From Streptomyces sp. NRRL B-24484 (GTDB lineage Bacteria > Actinomycetota > Actinomycetes > Streptomycetales > Streptomycetaceae), in the NCBI RefSeq assembly GCF_000717715.1, contig NZ_JOAI01000044.1:1-64000 (forward strand): a DNA stretch of 64,000 bases, written 5' to 3'. The stretch's first letter is position 1, and every line of letters begins with the position of its first letter. Positions 42,809 through 51,518 of this stretch are shown one piece after another. A program made the translations under genes and the position numbers. The notes under the pieces were generated by a model that was not told the origin of the DNA, searched no databases, and worked only from the letters and a program-made list of their open reading frames with translations.

Positions 42809-44008
42809 CTAGACCCGTCCCGAGCCCTTGGCGAGCATCGGGCGGCCGCCCTGGACGGGGAGGTGCGGGCCGACCGGCTCGTACTGGAGCAGGAGCATCG
42901 CGGCGTCGTCCCCGAGCTTGTGCCCGACGTGCCGCACCACGTCCTGGTGCACGTTCCGCAGCACCTCGACCGGACACCCGGTGGCGCAGTGCGGCAGCCG
43001 CTCGGTGAGCGGGTAGAAGGCGCCGCCGCCGTCCCGGGCCTCGATCACGCCGTCGGTGTAGAGCAGCACCCGGTCGCCGGGCCGCAGCGGCAGCCGCTGC
43101 ACCGGCGGCCGGACGTCCGCCGGGTCGAGCACGCCGAGCGGCGGGACGGGCTCGGCGGGCTCCAGCAGCGCGACGCCCTCGCCGGCCCGCAGCAGGACGG
43201 GCGCCGGGTGACCGCAGTTGACCACCTCGGCGGTGCCGTCGGAGCGGATCCCGATCAGCACGAGGGTGACGAACTCCTCCTCGATGCCGGGGTGGTCGTT
43301 CTCGTGCAGCGCCCGGTCGAGGCTGACGGCGAGCCAGCCGGCCACCCGGTCCAGCGAGGCCTCCTGGTGGGCGGCCTCGCGGAAGGCGCCGAGCACCGCG
43401 GCGGCGGTCTCCACCGCGGCGAGGCCCTTGCCGCGGACGTCGCCGACCACCGCGCGCACCCCGTGCCGGGTGTTGACCACCTCGTAGAGGTCGCCGCCGA
43501 TCGAGGCGTGCGCGTGCGCCGCGGCGTAGTGCACGGCCGCCCGGACGCTGCCGACCCGGTCCGGGACGGGCCGCAGCAGCACCCGGCGGGCGATCTCGGC
43601 CACCAGCTGGGCCTCGGCGAGGGCGAGCTCCTGACGGAGCCGCAGCGTGGTGGAGACCCAGCCGATGCCGGCGACCAGGGCGATCGCGAAGACGGTCGCG
43701 CTGTGCACCGACTCGCCGAGCACGTCGTTGTAGCCGGCCATCAGGAAGGCCGCCAGCTCGGTCAGCACGCCGATGAGCAGCGGGTACCAGGTGCGCCGGC
43801 TGACGACGGCGGCGAGCGCCGGGACGGCGGTGAGCGCGGGCTCGACCGTCACCTCGGTGTTGCTGAAGAAGTCCAGGGAGACCACCAGCGCCATGCCGAT
43901 GAACGGCAGCGCCAGTGCGGTTCTCGGCCAGGTGCCCGTCACCGTGCCTGGGTCAGCCCCCGGGGCGGGCCCCGCGAGCCGGTCTCTGATCCATCCGGTC
44001 GCGCTCAA
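42809..44008 (-). CDS. SpoIIE-type PP2C protein phosphatase, membrane-anchored
   Basis: 399-aa protein. Four or so membrane helices occupy residues about 35-150 (ALALPFIGMALVVSLDFF ... ATVFAIALVAGIGW), followed by a short coiled segment and a SpoIIE/RsbU PP2C domain. Metal-binding Asp residues appear in SIGGDLYEV, VGDVRGKG and LYTDGVIEARD, with LGDDAAMLLL at the end. Such phosphatases dephosphorylate anti-anti-sigma factors. The TTG start at 44008 has GGAGAG six bases upstream; upstream in-frame codons lack signals. No anti-sigma partner is adjacent. Its promoter carries a 33-bp dyad. Confidence 0.87.
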   Translation of the reverse strand: MSATGWIRDRLAGPAPGADPGTVTGTWPRTALALPFIGMALVVSLDFFSNTEVTVEPALTAVPALAAVVSRRTWYPLLIGVLTELAAFLMAGYNDVLGESVHSATVFAIALVAGIGWVSTTLRLRQELALAEAQLVAEIARRVLLRPVPDRVGSVRAAVHYAAAHAHASIGGDLYEVVNTRHGVRAVVGDVRGKGLAAVETAAAVLGAFREAAHQEASLDRVAGWLAVSLDRALHENDHPGIEEEFVTLVLIGIRSDGTAEVVNCGHPAPVLLRAGEGVALLEPAEPVPPLGVLDPADVRPPVQRLPLRPGDRVLLYTDGVIEARDGGGAFYPLTERLPHCATGCPVEVLRNVHQDVVRHVGHKLGDDAAMLLLQYEPVGPHLPVQGGRPMLAKGSGRV

Positions 44009-44126
44009 CTCGGTCTCTCCAGCAGAAGGTGGCCGGTGCCAGGGACACCTGCGGTGATGACGGAGGGTCAGGGGGCTGTGGCCCCCGCATGCGGCCGGAG
44101 TACGGGGTTGACCGGTTACCGACCCC

Positions 44127-44166
44127 ACAATAGGTGCGAAAAGTGCACAGTGCACAGATTTCGCAC
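44127..44166 (-). promoter_or_regulatory. SpoIIE-phosphatase promoter with nested dyad
   Basis: -10 TATTGT on the minus strand (44127-44132). Directly above it lies a 33-bp dyad: outer arms GTGCGAAA (44134-44141) and TTTCGCAC (44159-44166), enclosing the palindrome GTGCACAGTGCAC (44143-44155). The dyad covers the -35 region, so a regulator bound there would control this gene. The leader to TTG 44008 would be about 110 bases. Confidence 0.65.
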
Positions 44167-44198
44167 GATCCCGTGACGGCTTGAATGCTCTGCGTGAC

Positions 44199-47100
44199 TC
44201 ATTCTTCACTATTCCCGATCAGGAGCCTGGTCAACTCTTTTCGGTCAGGAAGTCCTGCGGGTCTGACGACCCGGCCGCTGCGGACGTACAGGAACGCCGC
44301 ACTGACCTGCTCGGGCTCGACACCCGCCCGCTCGGCCCAGGCCAGCCGGTAGATGGCGAGCTGCAGCGGGTCCGCGGTCTCCTCGCGGTGGGTCTTCCAG
44401 TCCACCACCTCGTAGCGCCAGGGGTGCGGTGACCCTGAGCCACCGTCACGCTCCCGGTAGACCGCGTCGATCCGGCCGCGCACCACGCGTCCCGCCAGCA
44501 GCAGCTGGAACGGCGCCTCGATCCGGTACGGCACCCGGTCCGCGTACGGGCTGCGCAGGAACGCCTCCTTCAGCCGGGCGAGGTCGCGCTCGTCCTCGAT
44601 GCCGTCCTCGTCGGCGCCGGGCAGCGCGTCCGGTTCCAGGAGCAGCAGTTCCTCCGTCTCGAAGCGGGACTGCACCCAGCTGTGGAAGCGCGTGCCGCGG
44701 CGGGCGGCCGGCTGCGGCGGGCGCGGCATCGGCCGGGCCAGGTCGCGGGCGAAGCCGTCGGGGTCGGCGGCCAGCCGCATCACCTGCGAGGCCGAGAGCG
44801 AGGCGGGCAGCGGCACGTCGCGCACGGAGCGCCGGGCCCGGGCCAACTCGCCGAGCAGCGCGTCCAGGTCGCGGTCCCAGGAGGCGACCAGCCGGGCGTC
44901 CTCCGGCGCCATCTCCTCCGGGTCGGCGGGCGGCGCCCCGGCGAGCCGGTGCCGGACGACCTCCGCCACCCGGCGGCGGGCCCGCTGGGCGGCGGCGTCC
45001 AGCGGCAGCGGCCAGGGGGTCTCCAGCGAGCGGGCCAGCGCCGGGTTCTCGGCCTCCGGCAGCGGCTCCTCCGCCCACGCCTCGACCTCGCCGTTGCCGG
45101 GCGGCGCGCAGTGCTCGCGCAGCTCGACGAGGAAGTCCGACGGGCCGCGCCGGCGCTTCTGGTTCGGCCCCCACCAGTGCCCCGAGGCGAGCAGCAGCTC
45201 CCGGGGGCGGGTGAAGGCGACATAGCCGAGCCGCAGCTCCTCGACCGCCGAGTGGTGGGCCATCTCCTTCTTGAACAGGCCCATGCCCTTGGCCGTCCAC
45301 GGCGGGTCCCCGGGCAGCGTGTCGGCGTCGCCGCGCAGCGCGTGCGGCAGCACCCGGCGGGTGCTCGTCCAGCGCTCCCGGCCCTGGCCGGACGGGAACC
45401 CGCCCTTCACCAGGCCCGGCACCGCGACGACGTCCCACTCCAGGCCCTTGGACTTGTGCGCGGTCAGCACCTTCACGGTGTCCTCGCCACCGGGCAGTCC
45501 GGCGTCCAGCCCCCGCTCGTACTCCTGCGCCGCGCGCAGGAAGGCGAGGAAGGCGGAGAGCCCGGGGTCGCCGTCCAGGTCGGCGAAGCCGGCCGCGATG
45601 TCCAGGAAGCCGTGCAGCGTCTCCCGGCGGCGGGCCGCCAGGGCGTGCGGCGAGGCCGACAGCTCGACCTCCAGGCCGGTCACCGCGAGGACCCGGTGCA
45701 GCACGTCCATCAACGGCTCGGCCAGCGCCCGGCGCAGCTCCCGGACCTCCCGCGCCAGCCGGGCGAAGCGGACCCGGGCCTCCGGCGAGAACGGCAGCTC
45801 GTCGGGCTGCTCCGCCTCCAGGAAGGTCTCCAGGGCGTCGGCCAGCGACACCACCTCGGTCGGGTCGGTGCCAGCCACCGCCGCGGCCAGCGCATCGCCC
45901 TGCAGCCGCTCGGTGCGCACCAGGTCGGCGGCCCGGCGGCCGAGCAGCGCCAGGTCGCGGGGGCCGACCCGCCAGCGCGGGCCGATCAGCAGCCGCACCA
46001 GCGCGGCGTTCGCCGTCGGGTCCTGCAGCACCTCGCAGACCGCCACCAGGTCGGCCACCTCGGGCAGTTGGAGCAGACCGCCGAGGCCCACCACCTCGAC
46101 CGGCACCTCCCGGGCGACCAGCGCCGCGTGCACGTCGGGGAAGGCCGCCCCGCCCCGGCAGAGCACCGCGATCCGGCCCGGCGCCGTCCCGGTGCGCACC
46201 AGGTGCGCGATCCGGTCGGCCAGCCAGTCGATCTCCTCGTCGTGCGTCGGCAGCAGCGCGCAGCGGACGAAGCCGTCCCCCTCCGCACCCGGGGCGGGGC
46301 GCAGCGCCTCGACGCCCTCGTGCATGGCCCGCAGGTCGGCCGCCAGGTGGTTGGCGAAGGCCAGCAGCCGGCCGCCGCTGCGGCGGTTCTCGCTCAGTGC
46401 GTAGCGGGCCGAGGCGGTGCCGTCCCGCCGCGGGAAGTGCACCGGGAAGTCGTCCAGGTTGGCCACCGAGGCGCCGCGCCAGCCGTAGATCGCCTGGCAG
46501 GGGTCGCCGACCGCGGTCACCGGGTGGCCGCTGTCGCCGCCGTCCGCGCCGAACAGGCCGGCCAGCATCAGCCGCTGCGCCACCGAGGTGTCCTGGTACT
46601 CGTCGAGCAGCACCACCCGGTACTGCTCGCGCAGCAGCCGGCCCACCTCCGGCCGCTCCTGCGCCAGCCGGGCCGAGGCGGCTATCTGGTCGCCGAAGTC
46701 CATCAGGCCGCCGGCCCGCTTGCGCCGCCGGTAGTCCTCCACCAGGTGCAGCAGCTCCTGGCGGGCCCGGGCGGCCTTCGGGACGGCCCGCAGGTCCTCG
46801 TTGGTCAGCTTCGCCGTCGCCAGGCCGTCGAGCAGCTCCTCGTCCCAGGCGCGCAGCCGCTCGGGCTGCACCAGGTGCTCGGCGAGTTCGGAGTCCAGCG
46901 CGATCAGGTCGGCGACCAGCGTCGAGAACGTGCCGGTGAGCGCCGGGAACGGGCCGCGGGCGGAGCGCAGCACCTTGGCCGCCAGCTGGAAGCGGGTCGC
47001 GTCCGCGAGCAGCCGGACGTCCGGCTCTATGCCCAGGCGCAGGCCGTGCTCCTTCAGCAGCCGGCCGGCGAAGGCGTGGTACGTCGAGATCTCCGGCTCG

Positions 47101-47405
47101 CCGAGGGACTCGGTGTCGTCCGGGTCGAGGACGCGGGCGCGGAGGAGGGCGGTGCGGACGCGCTCCGCGAGCTCGCCGGCGGCCTTGTTGGTGAAGGTCA
47201 GGCCGAGCACCTGCTCCGGCGCCACCGCGCCCGAGCCGACCAGCCAGACCACCCGGGCCGCCATCACCGTCGTCTTGCCGGAGCCGGCGCCGGCCACGAT
47301 CACGGCGGGCTCCAGCGGGGCGCCGATGGCCTCCATCTGCTCGGCGTTGAACGGAATGCCGAGGAGTTCCTTCAACTGGCCGGGGTCGTCGAGCACGGAA
47401 CGCAC
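44199..47405 (-). CDS. adnB: helicase-nuclease subunit AdnB (UvrD-RecB type)
   Basis: 1068-aa subunit of the actinobacterial AdnAB double-strand-break resecting motor. The N-terminal SF1 helicase has Walker A VAGAGSGKTT near residue 40, LLDEYQDTSVAQRLML (motif II), VGDPCQAIYGWRGA (motif III), TAHKSKGLEWDVVAVPG (motif V) and LGYVAFTRPRELLL (motif VI). The C-terminal RecB-type nuclease has GRIDAVYR and YEVVDWKTHR (catalytic Asp and Lys). GTG 47405 is six bases after TAGCGT (47412-47417), so a separate leaderless message is likely. adnA lies upstream on the same strand. Confidence 0.9.
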   Translation of the reverse strand: MRSVLDDPGQLKELLGIPFNAEQMEAIGAPLEPAVIVAGAGSGKTTVMAARVVWLVGSGAVAPEQVLGLTFTNKAAGELAERVRTALLRARVLDPDDTESLGEPEISTYHAFAGRLLKEHGLRLGIEPDVRLLADATRFQLAAKVLRSARGPFPALTGTFSTLVADLIALDSELAEHLVQPERLRAWDEELLDGLATAKLTNEDLRAVPKAARARQELLHLVEDYRRRKRAGGLMDFGDQIAASARLAQERPEVGRLLREQYRVVLLDEYQDTSVAQRLMLAGLFGADGGDSGHPVTAVGDPCQAIYGWRGASVANLDDFPVHFPRRDGTASARYALSENRRSGGRLLAFANHLAADLRAMHEGVEALRPAPGAEGDGFVRCALLPTHDEEIDWLADRIAHLVRTGTAPGRIAVLCRGGAAFPDVHAALVAREVPVEVVGLGGLLQLPEVADLVAVCEVLQDPTANAALVRLLIGPRWRVGPRDLALLGRRAADLVRTERLQGDALAAAVAGTDPTEVVSLADALETFLEAEQPDELPFSPEARVRFARLAREVRELRRALAEPLMDVLHRVLAVTGLEVELSASPHALAARRRETLHGFLDIAAGFADLDGDPGLSAFLAFLRAAQEYERGLDAGLPGGEDTVKVLTAHKSKGLEWDVVAVPGLVKGGFPSGQGRERWTSTRRVLPHALRGDADTLPGDPPWTAKGMGLFKKEMAHHSAVEELRLGYVAFTRPRELLLASGHWWGPNQKRRRGPSDFLVELREHCAPPGNGEVEAWAEEPLPEAENPALARSLETPWPLPLDAAAQRARRRVAEVVRHRLAGAPPADPEEMAPEDARLVASWDRDLDALLGELARARRSVRDVPLPASLSASQVMRLAADPDGFARDLARPMPRPPQPAARRGTRFHSWVQSRFETEELLLLEPDALPGADEDGIEDERDLARLKEAFLRSPYADRVPYRIEAPFQLLLAGRVVRGRIDAVYRERDGGSGSPHPWRYEVVDWKTHREETADPLQLAIYRLAWAERAGVEPEQVSAAFLYVRSGRVVRPAGLPDRKELTRLLIGNSEE

Positions 47406-47411
47406 CCCCCA

Positions 47412-47417
47412 ACGCTA
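47412..47417 (-). promoter_or_regulatory. -10 box of leaderless adnB
   Basis: TAGCGT on the minus strand, six bases before GTG 47405. Confidence 0.45.
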
Positions 47418-47464
47418 ACCGGCCCCGCGGACATCCCGTACCGGCGCTCGGGGATCAGCACCCC

Positions 47465-47605
47465 GGGGGCGCTGGGGGCACCTCCCGGCCGAAGGCCGGG
47501 GGGCGGACCTGCGCAATGCGGATGCGGGCCACCGTACGAACCGGGGGCGAGCCCAGATCGGTTCCGTCACTGACCCCGGACTGCGCAGTTCCCCGCGCCC
47601 CGGCT
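47465..47605. repeat. streptomycete-type intergenic repeat with hairpin between adnA and adnB
   Basis: A GGGGGCACCTCCCGG stretch and hairpin CCCGGCC-GAA-GGCCGGG (47484-47500) are followed by CTGCGCAGTTCCCCGCGCCCC (47581-47601). From memory, both word types recur many times in intergenic DNA of streptomycete genomes. They fill most of the 199-bp gap between the two subunit genes. The hairpin can act as a terminator of adnA. Confidence 0.6.
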
Positions 47606-50600
47606 CAGTCGATCAGTTGGCGGCCGTCGCGTTGGGCGGAGCAGCTGCTGCGGAAGGTGCAGCGGCCGCAGCCGTCCCCCTGGGTGGGGACGAAGCGTTC
47701 GGCGAGGACGCGGCCGGCGGCGTCGGCGAGCAGGTTCTCGATCCAGGGTTCGCCGTCCGGCGGGGCCTGCTGCTGGACCTTGGGGGCCTCCTTGTCGGTC
47801 TTGCCGGGCTCGCGGAGGTGGACGAGTTCGGCCCCGCCGGAGGCGATCCCCTCGGGGAGGCCGGGGAGGCCGTCGAGGGCTCCGTTGCGGACGGCGAGCT
47901 GGTAGACGGCGAGCTGCTTGTGCTCGGGGAGGGACTTCTCGGTGGGGATCTGCCTGCCGGTCTTGAAGTCGACGACGTACGCCCGGCCGCCGGCGTCCTG
48001 CTCGATCCGGTCCATGGAGCCGCGGATGCGGACGGCGACGCCGCCGACGGTGAGGGTGAGGTCGAAGCCGTGCTCGGTGGCGACGGTGGTGCGGCCGCGT
48101 TCGAGGACGTGCCAGTGCAGGAAGCGTTCGAGGGCGGCGCGGGCCTCGGTCTTCTCCTGGTGGGACTTCCAGGGGGCGTCGAAGGCGAGGGCGTCCCAGA
48201 CCGTGTCGAGTCGCTCCATGAGGACGGCGAGGTCGGCGGGGGTGCGGCCGGAGCCGACCTCGTCGGCGAGGGCGTGCAGGACGTTGCCGAAGCCCTGGGC
48301 GGCGCTGGCGGTGCCGGCGGCCCGGACGTCCTTGTCGAGGAACCACTGGAGGGCGCAGCTGTCCAGCTGTTCGAGTCCGCTGCCGGAGAGCCGGACGGGG
48401 GTGTCCGGGGAGCGCAGCGGCTCGGGGGCGGCGGTCTGGTCGTGCAGGCCCCACCAGCGGTCGGGGTGGGCGGCGGGGACGAGCGGGGCGCCGTCCTCGT
48501 CGGCCGCCTCGGCGAGCCGGGCGAGGCGTTCGGCGGCGGCGCGGCGCAGTGCGGGCGCGCGGGCCGGGTCGACGGTGACGGCGCGGAGTTCGGCGACCAG
48601 GGCGGCGACGGCGAGCGGCCGGCGCGGGCGGTGGGTGATGTCGGCGACGGTCACCTGCGGGGTGCGGGAGCGGACCTTGCCGGTGCGCGGGTCGAGCTCC
48701 TCGCGGTACAGCTCGCGCAGGAAGCGGGAGGGTTCGTCGCCGTCCTCGGCGGGGGCCTTGACGGCGGTGACGATCAGCCGGTCCTTGGCGCGGGTGGCGG
48801 CGGTGTAGAAGAGGCGCCGCTCCTCGCCGAGCAGGGCGGCCGGGGAGAGCGGTTCGGCGAGGCCGTCGCGGCCGATCCGGTCGGCCTCCAGCAGGGAGCC
48901 GCGGCGGCGGAGGTCGGGCCACAGGCCCTCCTGGACGCCGGCGACGACGACGAGCCGCCACTCCAGGCCCTTGGAGCGGTGGGCGGTCATCAGCCGGACG
49001 GCCTCGGGGCGGACGGTGCGGACGGTGAGGGTGTCGGCGGCGATGTCCTGGGCCTCCAGTTCGGCCAGGAACTCGGGGGCGCTGCGGTGGCCGGCGGCCT
49101 GGTCCTCGGCGCGGGCGGCGGTCTCGAAGAGCGCGCAGATCGCGTCGAGGTCGCGGTCGGCGTTGCGGGCGGCGGCGCCGCCGCGCAGGGCGGCCCGTTC
49201 CAGGCGTTCGCGCCAGCGGCGGCTGCCGTCCCAGAGCAGCCAGAGGGCCTCCTCGGCGCTGCCGCCGCCGGCGAGGAGTTCGCGGACCTTGCGCAGCAGG
49301 ACACCGAGGTCGCGGGCGCGGCGGGCGGCGGCCGGCTCCATGGCGACGAGGCGCTCGGGTTCGGCGAGGGCCTCGCGGATCAGCTCCTCGGCGGGGCGGA
49401 CGGCGGTCCGATCGCCGCTGTCGCGCAGGGCTACGCGTTCCTCCTCGCGCAGGGCCCGGCCGAGGCGGCGCAGGTCGGAGCCGTCGAGGCCGCCGAGCGG
49501 GCCGGTGAGCAGGGTGTGGGCGAGGTCGGGGATGAGCCGGTCGAGGGGTTCGGCGCAGGTGCGCAGGGCGAGCAGCAGCGGGGCGACGGCGGGTTCCTCG
49601 CGCAGCGGCAGGTCGTCGCCGTCGATCTCCAGCGGCACGCCGGCGGCGGACAGGGCGCGCCGGACGCCGGGGATGGAACGGGCGCCGGCGCGGACCAGGA
49701 CGGCCATCTCGCCCCAGGGCACGCCGTCCTCCAGGTGGGCCCGGCGCAGCAGGTCGGCGATCGAGTCGAGTTCGGCGCCCGGGGTCGGGTAGGTGAACAC
49801 CTCGACGCGGCCGCCCTCGCGGGAGGGCAGCAGGGCGCGGTGCTGGGCGAGCTTGTCGGCGGGCAGCCGGCCCATCGGCATCCGGCGGGCGAGTTCGCGG
49901 GTGGCGGCGAGCAGGACGGCGCCGGAGCGGCGGGAGGTCCGCAGCACCTTGACCTCGGCGGGCCGGCCGTCGGCCTGCCGGAAGGTCCCGGGGAAGTCGA
50001 GGATGCCGTTGATGTCGGCGCCGCGGAAGGCGTAGATCGACTGGTCGGGGTCACCGACGGCGACGAGGTCGCGGCCGCCGCCGGCGAGCCGGCGCAGCAG
50101 CCGGACCTGGGAGGGGTCGGTGTCCTGGTACTCGTCGACGAAGACCACGTCGTAGCGGGCGGCGAGCCGCGTCGCGGCCTCGGGGCGCTCGGCGAGCAGG
50201 ACGGCGCGGTGCACCAGCTCGGCGTAGTCGAGGACGCCGCGCAGGTCGAGGACGTCGAGGTAGTCGGCGAGGAAGTGGGCGGCGGCCGCCCAGTCGGGGC
50301 GCTGGACGCCCTCGGCGAAGCGGGCCAGTTCGTCCTCGCCGAGGCCGAGCTCGCGGCTGCGGGCGAGGACGGCGCGGACCTCGTCGGCGAAGCCGCGGGT
50401 GGTGAGGCAGGCGCGCAGGTCGAGCGGCCAGGAGATCCGGCCGGTGCCGTCCCGGGCGTCCTCGGCGCCGCCGGCGAGCAGTTCGCGGACCATGACGTCC
50501 TGCTCGGGGCCGGAGAGCAGGCGCAGCGGTTCGGCGGCGTCCTCCTGTTCCTGGTGCTCGCGGAGCAGGGCGTAGCAGAAGGAGTGGAAGGTGGTGGCCT

Positions 50601-51003
50601 GCGGGGCGGCGCCGGCGGCGCCGATCCGGGCGGTCATCCGGTCGCGGAGCTCCATGGCGGCCTTGCGGCTGAAGGTCAGGACGAGGATGCGCTCGGGGTC
50701 GGTGCCGGCGGCGATCCGCCGGGCGACCGCCTCGACCAGGGTGGTGGTCTTGCCGGTGCCCGGCCCGGCGAGGACCAGCAGCGGCCCGCCGGCATGCTCG
50801 GCCACCGCGCGCTGGAACTCGTCCAGGGCGGGCGGGGCGGGCTGTGCGAGCGGGCTGCGCACCAGGCGGAAGGGGGAGGTCACTGGCGTCCAGGCGGTCG
50901 TGCGGCGGAGCTTCGGTTCTGCGGCCGGTCGGGCGGGCGTCGGGCCGGCGGGGCTGTCGGGGACGGGGGCGGCCCCACCGAGCCTACGATCCTGCACCGA
51001 CAT
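47605..51003 (-). CDS. adnA: helicase-nuclease subunit AdnA (UvrD-RecB type)
   Basis: About 1132-aa partner of AdnB. The SF1 helicase has Walker A LAGPGTGKTTTL, VFVDEYQDTDPSQVRLL, VGDPDQSIYAFRGAD, TAHRSKGLEWRLVVVAG and FYTAATRAKDRLIV. The C-terminal RecB nuclease has GSMDRIEQ, YVVDFKTGRQIP and a final CGRCTFRSSC, a Cys pattern that suggests an iron-sulfur pin. The start is uncertain: ATG 51003 is used, but a TAGGCT box lies within the first codons and a GTG at 50883 (40 codons later) is a credible alternative. It precedes adnB, as in mycobacteria. Confidence 0.88.
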   Translation of the reverse strand: MSVQDRRLGGAAPVPDSPAGPTPARPAAEPKLRRTTAWTPVTSPFRLVRSPLAQPAPPALDEFQRAVAEHAGGPLLVLAGPGTGKTTTLVEAVARRIAAGTDPERILVLTFSRKAAMELRDRMTARIGAAGAAPQATTFHSFCYALLREHQEQEDAAEPLRLLSGPEQDVMVRELLAGGAEDARDGTGRISWPLDLRACLTTRGFADEVRAVLARSRELGLGEDELARFAEGVQRPDWAAAAHFLADYLDVLDLRGVLDYAELVHRAVLLAERPEAATRLAARYDVVFVDEYQDTDPSQVRLLRRLAGGGRDLVAVGDPDQSIYAFRGADINGILDFPGTFRQADGRPAEVKVLRTSRRSGAVLLAATRELARRMPMGRLPADKLAQHRALLPSREGGRVEVFTYPTPGAELDSIADLLRRAHLEDGVPWGEMAVLVRAGARSIPGVRRALSAAGVPLEIDGDDLPLREEPAVAPLLLALRTCAEPLDRLIPDLAHTLLTGPLGGLDGSDLRRLGRALREEERVALRDSGDRTAVRPAEELIREALAEPERLVAMEPAAARRARDLGVLLRKVRELLAGGGSAEEALWLLWDGSRRWRERLERAALRGGAAARNADRDLDAICALFETAARAEDQAAGHRSAPEFLAELEAQDIAADTLTVRTVRPEAVRLMTAHRSKGLEWRLVVVAGVQEGLWPDLRRRGSLLEADRIGRDGLAEPLSPAALLGEERRLFYTAATRAKDRLIVTAVKAPAEDGDEPSRFLRELYREELDPRTGKVRSRTPQVTVADITHRPRRPLAVAALVAELRAVTVDPARAPALRRAAAERLARLAEAADEDGAPLVPAAHPDRWWGLHDQTAAPEPLRSPDTPVRLSGSGLEQLDSCALQWFLDKDVRAAGTASAAQGFGNVLHALADEVGSGRTPADLAVLMERLDTVWDALAFDAPWKSHQEKTEARAALERFLHWHVLERGRTTVATEHGFDLTLTVGGVAVRIRGSMDRIEQDAGGRAYVVDFKTGRQIPTEKSLPEHKQLAVYQLAVRNGALDGLPGLPEGIASGGAELVHLREPGKTDKEAPKVQQQAPPDGEPWIENLLADAAGRVLAERFVPTQGDGCGRCTFRSSCSAQRDGRQLID

Positions 51004-51044
51004 GCCCCGCCCGCGCACCCGGTTCGGCGGATCCGGCGGGCGGG

Positions 51045-51383
51045 TCAGCCGCCGTCCCAGCGCGCCCGCCGCAGGTCGACCCGGGGTTCGCCGCCGACCT
51101 CGCGCAGCGGGGTGCCCTCGGCCCGGTACTCGGGCAGGGCGCGGTGCTCGTGGCCGGGCAGCGGCCGGCCGTCGGCGCGGATCACCCGCCACCAGGGCAC
51201 TCCGCCGCCGTACAGTGACATGACCCGGCCCACTTGGCGCGGGCCGCCCTGACCGAGGTACTCGGCGACGTCCCCGTACGTCATGACCCGGCCGGGCGGG
51301 ATGCGCTCCGTGAGGTCGAGCACGGCCTCGGCGAAGGGCGGCAGCGCTCCGTCGTCGGAATCGGTGTCGTACTGCTGCGGCAT
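51045..51383 (-). CDS. atl: alkyltransferase-like protein (ATL)
   Basis: 112-aa protein of the O6-alkylguanine-DNA methyltransferase fold. The reactive-Cys motif PCHRV is replaced by PWWRV (63-67), so Trp64 stands where the acceptor Cys would be. Such ATL proteins bind and flip O6-alkylguanine and hand the lesion to nucleotide excision repair instead of repairing it. The N-terminal RIPPGRVMTYGDVAEYLGQGGPRQVGRVM segment is typical. GGGGAG precedes the ATG closely. Its position just upstream of adnA links it to repair genes. Confidence 0.9.
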   Translation of the reverse strand: MPQQYDTDSDDGALPPFAEAVLDLTERIPPGRVMTYGDVAEYLGQGGPRQVGRVMSLYGGGVPWWRVIRADGRPLPGHEHRALPEYRAEGTPLREVGGEPRVDLRRARWDGG

Positions 51384-51518
51384 TTCTCCCCATCCGGTCG
51401 ATTCCTGGGCCCCGTGCGGGCGATCCGCCGCGCCCGATCAGGCCCCTGTCCCACACGAGGAGCCGCGGCATGGCAGCATCTTCGGGGCAGAGCGTGGGTG
51501 ATACGAGGACAAGACCAG

